Positions 1 to 5,684 of a stretch of DNA of 8,038 bases are shown in pieces. Numbering within the stretch: position 1 is the first letter of the stretch; the number at the start of each line of letters is the position of its first letter. This stretch comes from an uncultured Fibrobacterota bacterium (GTDB taxonomy: Bacteria; Fibrobacterota; Chitinivibrionia; Chitinivibrionales; CAIOZP01): positions 1 to 8,038 of the forward strand of contig CAIOZP010000460.1 of the NCBI GenBank assembly GCA_903862805.1. The letters are read 5' to 3'. The notes below the pieces were generated by a model. That model did no database searches and was not told the origin of the DNA. It saw only the letters and a list, made by a program, of their open reading frames with translations. A program made the position numbers and the translations under genes.

Positions 1-300
1 CTAATCAAATGAGATTTACTCCATACGGAAATCTTTTAAAATTCCCATATTACTTAGGCAGTGATGTAAAAATGTACTATAAATCATTTTTTGTTACAAA
101 AGTAGATATAAAAAAGAATCTTGATGAAGTTCCTTATTACATAAGTCCATCTGGAAGAACTCTTGACGCTATGGGTTTTGATGTTTCCATGACTTTAGTT
201 GAAGCTGATCCAAATTACGTTAACGTTCTTCCTAATTTTCAAGATTTTTATGAATTGTATAAAAATGGACTTGTTAACGACACATCAAATGCAGCTAAGG
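1..300 (+). other. AT-rich phage-tail-like coding fragment fused in frame to flgA
   Basis: This stretch has about 30% GC (91 of 300 by hand count), while the next 180 bases have about 50%. It uses A/T-ending codons where the rest of the window prefers C/G-ending ones. The frame is open to the left edge and no ribosome binding site precedes the ATG at 9, so it is probably the interior or C-terminal part of a larger gene. The peptide has segments such as MYYKSFFVTKVDI and TLDAMGFDVSMTLVEADP. This pattern (a short strand, a proline-containing loop, then a strand reading like 'fdVsmtlvEa') recalls the C-terminal end of T4-type baseplate or tail-tube-cap proteins such as gp48. That assignment rests on pattern memory only. 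The composition change is seen directly; the phage origin is inferred. Confidence 0.5.
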
Positions 301-1160
301 GAGGCGGAAAAATCCTTCTTGCCGATGTCGCATCTGTCAAGTGTGACGACAAAATTCTTGCAGAAAAAATTCGTACGATTAAGGTCGGAGATGCCGCACC
401 GGCCGGATATTCGCGGTTCATTTCGGTCTCCGAAATCACTTCGGGAGAACTTCGCAGTATCGCAGGACAGTGCCGTGTTTCCATTGATGGCGCACAGCGC
501 ATAAAAGTCGGAACGGTCGCGATTGTCAAGACGATGAAAGATTACAGCGACAAACTCAAGGATTATATTTCGTCTAAGCTTGATTGGCCGAAAAAGGATT
601 ACTCGATCGAGATTGCCACCGAGCGCGACTTCAAATTCCTTCCCGGCGAAATCGAAACCACGGTTTCCGGTACAGTTGATCCGCATAACCGCGGCGTGAT
701 TCCGCTTCTGCTGACTCTGCGCAATTGCGGCAGGACAATCGATGTTCCGGTGTCGTGCCGGGTAAGTGTTCAGACGACGGTTTTAGTTGCCAAGGATCAG
801 TTTTCCTGCGGCCAAATCATTACCCGCAGCGGGATTCAGGCGCTTCGCAAGGATATCACCAACGTCGCATCAATGCCATTTACCGATACCGCCGATGTGA
901 TCGGTCGTCAGGCAACCAGAACGATTCTTCCCGGAACAATTCTAAGTGATGTGTTTGTTCGCCGTCCGCCTGATGTCAGAAACGGCGACAATGTAACGCT
1001 GACCTGCCGTCGCGGCACAGTGATTCTTTCGATTGACGCGATTGCCCGCGAAGACGGATGCACTGGTCAGAGCGTGATGGTCGAAAATCTCGGCAGTAGA
1101 AAATTGGTGCGGGCTAAAGTCATAGGCCAGAATCATGTCGAAATAGTCAGCGGAACATGA
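9..1160 (+). CDS. flgA: Flagellar P-ring assembly chaperone FlgA, native N-terminus replaced by an unrelated segment
   Basis: FlgA is a periplasmic chaperone that helps FlgI polymerise into the P ring around the flagellar rod. The FlgA-like part begins near residue 101 (KILLADVASV). It continues through a typical first domain (IKVGDAAPAGYSRFIS) and ends in a SAF/FlgA C-terminal domain at about residues 258-383, with VLVAKDQFSCGQIIT, GRQATRTILPGTIL and DVRNGDNVTLTC. The position directly before flgH and flgI supports the call. Residues 1 to about 97 do not belong to the family: they are AT-rich and phage-like, and they replace the signal peptide that FlgA needs for export. I see no alternative in-frame start with a signal peptide after base 300. 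As drawn, the product would stay in the cytoplasm. The intact gene probably lies in the source genome with a different 5' end. FlgA identity is confident; the start is not. Confidence 0.85.
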   Translation: MRFTPYGNLLKFPYYLGSDVKMYYKSFFVTKVDIKKNLDEVPYYISPSGRTLDAMGFDVSMTLVEADPNYVNVLPNFQDFYELYKNGLVNDTSNAAKGGGKILLADVASVKCDDKILAEKIRTIKVGDAAPAGYSRFISVSEITSGELRSIAGQCRVSIDGAQRIKVGTVAIVKTMKDYSDKLKDYISSKLDWPKKDYSIEIATERDFKFLPGEIETTVSGTVDPHNRGVIPLLLTLRNCGRTIDVPVSCRVSVQTTVLVAKDQFSCGQIITRSGIQALRKDITNVASMPFTDTADVIGRQATRTILPGTILSDVFVRRPPDVRNGDNVTLTCRRGTVILSIDAIAREDGCTGQSVMVENLGSRKLVRAKVIGQNHVEIVSGT

Positions 1161-1171
1161 AAACGAAAAGC

Positions 1172-1176
1172 AGGAG
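1172..1176 (+). promoter_or_regulatory. Ribosome binding site of flgH
   Basis: AGGAG lies 9 nt upstream of the ATG at 1186, in the 25-nt gap after flgA. It fixes the flgH start and fits translation from a shared flgA-flgH-flgI message. Confidence 0.7.
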
Positions 1177-1185
1177 ATTGACAAT

Positions 1186-1749
1186 ATGAGAAAAATTATC
1201 GGAACATTTGCGGCGGCACTTTTTGTTGTCTCTGCACAGGCAAACGATTTCAATCTCTACACCAATCACAGGGCGATGCGCGTTGACGATATTCTCACCG
1301 TTGTGATTGACGAGAATGCCAAAGCAGGAAGCCAGAGCAGCACGAGCACGGACAAGTCAAACGGTCTTGATCTTGGTATCGGTGCAGGCGTCGGCCCGCT
1401 CCTCGGCCGCATTCCCCAGATGAGTGCCAGCGGAAGCCTTGGAGTCAAGTTTGACGGTAAAGGACAGACGGCCCGTACCGGCAATCTCAACGCAAACATT
1501 TCGGCGAGAGTGGTGCAGGTTCTCGACAACGGCAATCTCGTTATCGAAGGTAGCAAGGTTGTCGAGATCAACGAAGAAAAAGAGATCATAAAAATTTCCG
1601 GCATAGTGCGTCCACAGGACATCGAAGCGAATAACATCGTAATGTCTTCGAATATCGCCGACGCGCAAATCGCCTACTCCGGCAAGGGTTCGGTACAGCA
1701 GGGACATCGTCCCGGCCCGTTCGCCCGCCTGATGAATTTCATTTTCTGA
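1186..1749 (+). CDS. flgH: Flagellar L-ring protein FlgH, without a lipobox
   Basis: FlgH forms the L ring, the outer-membrane bushing of the flagellar rod. The 187-residue product is shorter than the roughly 230 residues of enterobacterial FlgH but carries the family signatures. These are RAMRVDDILTVVIDENAKAG near the N-terminus, a Gly/Ser-rich centre, NANISARVVQVLDNGNLVIEG, IVRPQDIEANN, and the closing IADAQIAYSGKG followed by a short basic and aromatic tail. The signal peptide (about residues 1-19, ending SAQA before ND) looks like a signal peptidase I substrate. There is no cysteine at the cleavage site, whereas classical FlgH is a lipoprotein. In fact the whole protein has no cysteine. 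It lies between flgA and flgI with short gaps, so co-transcription is very likely. Confidence 0.95.
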   Translation: MRKIIGTFAAALFVVSAQANDFNLYTNHRAMRVDDILTVVIDENAKAGSQSSTSTDKSNGLDLGIGAGVGPLLGRIPQMSASGSLGVKFDGKGQTARTGNLNANISARVVQVLDNGNLVIEGSKVVEINEEKEIIKISGIVRPQDIEANNIVMSSNIADAQIAYSGKGSVQQGHRPGPFARLMNFIF

Positions 1750-1751
1750 TC

Positions 1752-1755
1752 GGAG
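1752..1755 (+). promoter_or_regulatory. Ribosome binding site of flgI
   Basis: GGAG lies 6 nt before the ATG at 1762, inside the 12-nt gap between the flgH stop and flgI. It supports this start, and the start is directly followed by a signal peptide. Confidence 0.65.
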
Positions 1756-1761
1756 CCTGCC

Positions 1762-2895
1762 ATGAAAAAGATTCTTGAACTGACCGCCTTTGCGATACTG
1801 ATTTCAATCTCGCTGTGCGCTGCTCAGCAGAATGTGCGCATCAAGGATGTCGCGGCTCTCTCCGGAGTGGAGGAGGTTCAGATTTTTGGCTACGGATTGG
1901 TGGTCGGACTCGACGGAACGGGAGACCGTACGCAAACGGTTTTTACCACGCAGACCGTTCGCAATATGCTCAAGAATCTCGGCATCGAACTTCCTGACAA
2001 CCAGATGATGCTTCGCAACGTTGCGGCGGTAATGGTCACTGGAACGCTCACGCCGTTCAAGCGCAAAGGAACTCATCTTGACGTTACGGTAAGTTCGCTT
2101 GGCGATGCCACAAGTCTCGAAGGCGGAACGCTGATTCTCACTCCGCTTCAAGGCCCTGATGGGATGGTTTTCGCAAGTGCCCAAGGGCCGATGTCCACCG
2201 GCGGATATGACGTCCGCGACTATGGTCTGGCGCGTACCAAAAAGAATCATGTCATGGTCGGACGCATTCCGGATGGTGGAATTGTTCAGCGCGAATATGA
2301 GTTGAACGTGCTGGACGGGCGCGACCTTGCGCTTTCTCTTTTCAGCCCGGATTTCACATCGGCGGTTACACTTGCTAAAGCTGTTAATGCTGCCTTCCCG
2401 GGCTATACCGATCCTATTGCCCGCGCACTTGATGCCTCGACAATTGCGCTCGACTATAGTGTGGTTGCGAGGGATTCGGTAAAAAACAAAAGGAATCTGA
2501 TGGATTTCATATCAACAGTTGAGAACGTCACATTTGATATGCAGAGCGCGGCCAAGGTTGTGATGAACGAACGCACCGGAACCATAGTCGCCGGTGGTAA
2601 TGTCCGTATCTCCGAGATTGCTGTCACTCATGGCGGAATCAAGATCGAGATCACAAATGAACCTGAAGTGGTCGAGCCAAAGCCATTCACAAACGGAGTC
2701 ACCGGCATCGTTCCCAACGCCGACATAGTCACCGAAGAAAAGGATATGAACATGGTTGTTCTTCCCAAGACCACAACCGTTGGCGACCTCGCATCTGCGC
2801 TGAATTCCCTTGGTGTCGCTCCGCGTGATGTCATTTCGATATTTCAGGCTATCAAAGAAGCCGGTGCGCTCCAGGCGCAGCTTGTGCTGATGTAA
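1762..2895 (+). CDS. flgI: Flagellar P-ring protein FlgI
   Basis: FlgI polymerises in the periplasm, with help from FlgA, into the P ring that surrounds the distal rod at the peptidoglycan layer. The 377-residue length is normal for the family. A signal peptide spans about residues 1-20 (MKKILELTAF, hydrophobic core, ending SLCA). The mature protein opens with VRIKDVAALSGV and the hallmark GYGLVVGLDGTGD, then RNVAAVMVTGTL, LDVTVSSLGDATSLEGGTL, VMNERTGTIVAGGNVRI and the C-terminal SLGVAPRDVISIFQAIKEAG. The only cysteine is in the signal peptide, so the disulfide described for enterobacterial FlgI cannot form here. This is the last flagellar gene in the window. The usual neighbour flgJ does not follow; 148 nt of non-coding DNA and a diguanylate cyclase gene come instead. 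Confidence 0.97.
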   Translation: MKKILELTAFAILISISLCAAQQNVRIKDVAALSGVEEVQIFGYGLVVGLDGTGDRTQTVFTTQTVRNMLKNLGIELPDNQMMLRNVAAVMVTGTLTPFKRKGTHLDVTVSSLGDATSLEGGTLILTPLQGPDGMVFASAQGPMSTGGYDVRDYGLARTKKNHVMVGRIPDGGIVQREYELNVLDGRDLALSLFSPDFTSAVTLAKAVNAAFPGYTDPIARALDASTIALDYSVVARDSVKNKRNLMDFISTVENVTFDMQSAAKVVMNERTGTIVAGGNVRISEIAVTHGGIKIEITNEPEVVEPKPFTNGVTGIVPNADIVTEEKDMNMVVLPKTTTVGDLASALNSLGVAPRDVISIFQAIKEAGALQAQLVLM

Positions 2896-3043
2896 ATCCA
2901 GCGCCAGCGCAATTGAGACTCACCCTCACACCTACACTCTCCGGATTTATCCTGCGCGATGGTTTTATTCCTTTACTGTCATCATTTGTCAATGTTACTC
3001 TGACCCGCGTTTGAAACAGGAAACCATTTTCAGGTTATAGCCG
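2896..3043 (+). other. Non-coding gap between flgI and the diguanylate cyclase gene
   Basis: This 148-nt stretch has no convincing reading frame, no hairpin plus T-run, and no promoter I trust. Without a visible terminator, read-through from the flagellar operon into the cyclase gene is possible. Confidence 0.4.
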
Positions 3044-4627
3044 ATGTTTTTTTCGTCAAGTGCCGACGAACATGATAATAAAAATGCCGAATACGAGCTT
3101 CACATATCCAAACTCAAGGATAGTGTAACGATACTCAAAGGCAGGCTTGCCGGACACAAGGAATGCCGTGCCGAGCGCGATCTCTATCGCACATTCATGA
3201 AGGTGCTGACCGATGCGACAGATCCCGATCAGCTGCTGAAAGATCTTATAGATGCCCTTGCCGAACTTCTTCATGCTCGCTACGCCGGAATATTTGTTCT
3301 GGATCAGGAGACAGAAACTTTTGTCTATAAATTTGGCAAAGGCTACAACCCCGATCTGCTTCCAGAAATCCCACGTAACCAAAGTGCAATGGGGAAGTGT
3401 TTCAAGAATCGCAGCATAATATGGGAACAGTTATTTCGCGACAAGGCTGATCTTTACGTTGATCTCAAGCAGGTTCCATCCGAATACAATCTGCTGCTGA
3501 TTCCTGTGTTTCTGTTCGGAATGGAGATGGCGGTTGTCCGCTTGGCAAACGTTGATGAAGCTGCCGAAGTCACCGCCAGTGCCGTGATGCGGGGAATGAT
3601 TCCTGTCATTTCGGCGCAGCTCGAACGACTTCATCTTCAGGAGAGAAATGAACAGGCAATGAAAGGGCTTGATGTCAGTTTCTCCATTGCCCGCCTGCTC
3701 GAAAACACTCTCAGTGAGCGCGAGATCATCCAGAATATCTGTGCAAAAATCCCGAAACTTGTTCCGGCCAAGGCCTGCCTTGTTGCTCTATACGATGACG
3801 ACAACCGGATGCGGCCGCTGCTTTCATGGCCGAACGGTTTTCATCTCGGAGGTAATCCGCAATCCGAACTGATTTATCTCCGTAATCTTCTCGAAGCATG
3901 GCCCGATGGTTCGACGATAATCGCCGACATACACAAAGACAGACGCTGGGGCTGGGCTGTTCAGGACATCAGGGCGCTTTGCATGTGTCCGATCCGCTTT
4001 CGTGGAACGCTTCGCGGACTGGTGATTGTTCTCGGCCAAAGATTCGGTGAAACACTCGACGAAACCTCGGCTAAATTCATTGGCCTTGCGGCGACACAGG
4101 CATCCGTAACGCTTGAGCGCGCCGCATATTTCCGTCGTCAGGAGGAACTCGCGTCATGCGACGGTCTGACGGGCCTTTTCAATCACCGGATGTTCCAGGA
4201 AACGATCCGATCCGAGATCGACCGGAGCATTCGATATGACCGCACACTTTCTATGCTGATGTTTGACATCGACCATTTCAAAAAATTCAATGACACCTAC
4301 GGACATCCGGTCGGCGATGAAGTCATCAAAATGGTCGCCCGCATAGCCAAATCATCGGGCAGGCAAACAGATCGCACCTTCCGTTACGGCGGCGAGGAGT
4401 TTTGCGTAATTATGCCAGAAACACCTGTCGAAAATGCCACGCTGCTCGCAGAACGCATTCGCACCAGAATAGAATCCGACAGAAGCGTGAAAGGTCTTTC
4501 GGTCACGGTCAGCCTCGGTATCACACAGTTTAGAGCCGGAGAAAAACCGGAGACGCTTATTGATCGAGCAGATCAGGCTTTGTACAAGTCCAAGGAATCG
4601 GGCAGGAACAGGTTTACGGTTCTGTAA
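3044..4627 (+). CDS. Diguanylate cyclase with two GAF domains and a C-terminal GGDEF domain
   Basis: The predicted activity is synthesis of cyclic di-GMP from two GTP. The 527-residue protein has no signal peptide or membrane segment, so it should be cytoplasmic. In order it shows a charged, heptad-like helix (about 1-50), a first GAF-like domain (about 55-200, with ARYAGIFVLDQETETFVYKF), a second GAF-like domain (about 210-365, with KACLVALYDDDNRMRPLLSW) and a GGDEF domain opening with DGLTGLFNHR (373-382). The metal/substrate motif FDIDHFKKFND spans 407-417. The active loop is RYGGEEF with GGEEF at 449-453. The inhibitory site RQTD (440-443) has the PleD-like spacing, so product feedback is likely. 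The ligands of the GAF domains are unknown. The start at 3044 has only a weak AGG upstream, but a later start would cut the N-terminal helix. A link to the upstream flagellar genes is inferred from position. Confidence 0.93.
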   Translation: MFFSSSADEHDNKNAEYELHISKLKDSVTILKGRLAGHKECRAERDLYRTFMKVLTDATDPDQLLKDLIDALAELLHARYAGIFVLDQETETFVYKFGKGYNPDLLPEIPRNQSAMGKCFKNRSIIWEQLFRDKADLYVDLKQVPSEYNLLLIPVFLFGMEMAVVRLANVDEAAEVTASAVMRGMIPVISAQLERLHLQERNEQAMKGLDVSFSIARLLENTLSEREIIQNICAKIPKLVPAKACLVALYDDDNRMRPLLSWPNGFHLGGNPQSELIYLRNLLEAWPDGSTIIADIHKDRRWGWAVQDIRALCMCPIRFRGTLRGLVIVLGQRFGETLDETSAKFIGLAATQASVTLERAAYFRRQEELASCDGLTGLFNHRMFQETIRSEIDRSIRYDRTLSMLMFDIDHFKKFNDTYGHPVGDEVIKMVARIAKSSGRQTDRTFRYGGEEFCVIMPETPVENATLLAERIRTRIESDRSVKGLSVTVSLGITQFRAGEKPETLIDRADQALYKSKESGRNRFTVL

Positions 4628-4697
4628 AATTCACTGTGAACGTGGTATCAATCGTTAAAAATTTCGGGCAAGCACTGTTTACAAAATTTAGTACTAT

Positions 4698-4739
4698 TCG
4701 GCAGAGGTGTTTGACCAATTTTTTTTGGACTCAAGCCGA
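4698..4739 (+). other. Possible imperfect RNA hairpin with U-rich loop
   Basis: Outer arms TCGGC (4698-4702) and GCCGA (4735-4739) are complementary. Inside them TTGA/TCAA and CCAA/TTGG can also pair, with a T-rich loop, an AC bulge and a 5' internal loop. It lies downstream of the diguanylate cyclase stop. The pairs are short and interrupted, so it may be chance. Confidence 0.25.
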
Positions 4740-4742
4740 TGG

Positions 4743-4798
4743 TTAAACTGAAGAGGCCCTCCAGTGGGTTGGGGTCACATCTTCCGTACCAAGTTTAA
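4743..4798 (+). other. Possible structured RNA element (nested three-stem hairpin)
   Basis: TTAAACT (4743-4749) is perfectly complementary to AGTTTAA (4792-4798). Directly inside, GAAGA (4750-4754) pairs with TCTTC (4780-4784), and GGCCC near 4755-4759 can pair with GGGTT near 4766-4770 using two G-U wobbles and a six-base loop. A seven-base bulge sits on the 3' side. The nested order makes chance less likely than for a single stem. I could not match it to a known riboswitch family. Confidence 0.3.
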
Positions 4799-4812
4799 GG
4801 GCGGGAGCCCTT
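4797..4812 (+). terminator. Candidate intrinsic terminator after the diguanylate cyclase gene
   Basis: AAGGGC and GCCCTT form a 6-bp stem around a GGGA tetraloop. The following CCCTCTTATTTGTCTT is pyrimidine-rich and T-rich but not a clean T-run, so termination may be partial. It lies about 170 nt past the stop at 4627 and before the next gene, which is the expected place. Confidence 0.45.
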
Positions 4813-4821
4813 CCCTCTTAT

Positions 4822-4850
4822 TTGTCTTATCATTCTTAATTTCGTATTCT
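4822..4850 (+). promoter_or_regulatory. Weak sigma70-like promoter candidate
   Basis: TTGTCT (4822-4827) and TATTCT (4845-4850) are 17 nt apart, each with four of six consensus bases. In AT-rich intergenic DNA such matches arise easily. If it is real, transcription would begin near 4857, and the CRP-like palindrome would lie just downstream of the start, a position more usual for repression. Confidence 0.2.
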
Positions 4851-4881
4851 TCATAAATTTCTCATAAAAATCCGCACTCCA

Positions 4882-4897
4882 TGTGATTTTGATCACA
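4882..4897. promoter_or_regulatory. CRP-family operator, perfect TGTGA-N6-TCACA palindrome
   Basis: TGTGATTTTGATCACA matches both conserved half-sites of the E. coli CRP operator with the correct 6-nt spacer. It is the only such site I noticed, and it lies in non-coding DNA upstream of the CsgG-like gene. Its centre (4889.5) is 41.5 nt before 4931. The TATTTT at 4920-4925 could then serve as a -10 box, which is the class II activator geometry. The palindrome is seen directly. That a CRP/FNR-family protein uses it is inferred. Confidence 0.5.
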
Positions 4898-4942
4898 GAC
4901 AAAGCCTTGTCCCACGAGCTATTTTTGGAGGGTAAATCGAGT

Positions 4943-5653
4943 TTGAAAATTGAATTACCTCGGAGGAACGTGAGAAATATATTCGCTTCAATCCTGCTAA
5001 TTGCAGTTACGGGATTTTCGCAAGCATCAGCATCAGGCAACGCAAAAATGGCACCAGCAATAGCAGTTTCCAACCTCGAAGCACTTGGTCTCAGCAGCAG
5101 CGACGCGCTTGTAATTACCGATCAGCTTCGCTCCGAGTTCATGAAGACGCAGGCTTTTCAGGTGATTGAGCGATCTCAGATGGAAGAGATCCTCAAGGAA
5201 CAGGGCTTTCAGCAGAGCGGATGCACCAATGACGAATGTGCGGTCAAGATCGGACAGGTTCTTGGTGCCCAATATATCGCTGTCGGAAGCCTCGGTTCGG
5301 CCGGAAGCTACACTATGCTTACCTGCCGCATTATCGACGTTGGAACTGCGAAGATAGTTGCTAATTACACATTCAAAAACAGAGGCGGCGTTGACGCAAT
5401 GGTCGAAAATGGCGTCACGAATATGACAGGCGAACTTATCCATGAATTCAAGACATCGATCGGCGACACTACTGCTACAAAAACGGCTACCGCACCTGAG
5501 AAAAAGCATCACGGCGGAGTAGTTGCCGGTGTGATAATCGGCGGTGTTGCCGTTGCCGGTGGAGCAGTTGCCGCGGTGCTCATTCTGGGCGGAAAAAAAT
5601 CGGGTTCATCCAACAATACAGATGACGCCACTCTGAAACTCAATCTCCAATAA
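4943..5653 (+). CDS. Secreted CsgG/HfaB-family domain protein with C-terminal hydrophobic helix
   Basis: The core resembles the CsgG/LpoB-type periplasmic fold: PAIAVSNLEALGLSSSDA, TDQLRSEFMKTQAFQVIERS, the motif QMEEILKEQGFQQSGC with a nearby ECAV, then AQYIAVGSLG and CRIIDVGTAKIV. Family members act in curli secretion, holdfast anchoring or outer-membrane lipoprotein functions; the role here is unknown. The start is uncertain. TTG 4943 follows GGAGGG (4927-4932) and gives 236 residues with a basic n-region. GTG 4970 follows GGAGG with only 3 nt spacing. GTG 4883 falls inside the CRP-like palindrome and puts extra residues before the signal peptide. The signal peptide ends near SQASA and has no lipobox, unlike CsgG. 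Residues about 191-217 form a Gly/Ala/Val-rich hydrophobic helix after KKHH, followed by a short polar tail. The next gene begins 31 nt downstream, so an operon is likely. Confidence 0.8.
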   Translation: MKIELPRRNVRNIFASILLIAVTGFSQASASGNAKMAPAIAVSNLEALGLSSSDALVITDQLRSEFMKTQAFQVIERSQMEEILKEQGFQQSGCTNDECAVKIGQVLGAQYIAVGSLGSAGSYTMLTCRIIDVGTAKIVANYTFKNRGGVDAMVENGVTNMTGELIHEFKTSIGDTTATKTATAPEKKHHGGVVAGVIIGGVAVAGGAVAAVLILGGKKSGSSNNTDDATLKLNLQ

Positions 5654-5670
5654 ATAAGAAATATCAAATA

Positions 5671-5676
5671 GAAGGA
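5671..5676 (+). promoter_or_regulatory. Ribosome binding site that supports a TTG start
   Basis: GAAGGA lies 8 nt before TTG 5685. No ATG or GTG with a comparable site precedes the lipoprotein signal peptide, so this decides the unusual start codon of the next gene. Confidence 0.65.
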
Positions 5677-5684
5677 TTTCGACA

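Noticed and set aside
1..300. A genuine extra N-terminal domain of FlgA
   Set aside because: It lacks a signal peptide, differs sharply in base composition, and has no counterpart in the FlgA family as I know it. A join artefact explains it better.
1804..2250. 148-codon minus-strand frame inside flgI
   Set aside because: It is antisense to an unmistakable FlgI sequence, with no ribosome binding site or domain of its own.
3011..3041. TTGAAA with TATAGC as a promoter for the diguanylate cyclase gene
   Set aside because: The spacing is 19 nt and the -10 would lie only 2 nt before the start codon, so the start of transcription would fall inside the gene.
4630..4640. Short palindrome TTCACTGTGAA just after the cyclase stop
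   Set aside because: It has only 5-bp arms and no spacing that fits a known operator or terminator, and no T-run follows. It may be chance.
4628..4882. A c-di-GMP riboswitch in the intergenic region, tempting because of the neighbouring cyclase
   Set aside because: By eye I could not find the conserved GEMM-type core segments. The stems present do not match that layout.
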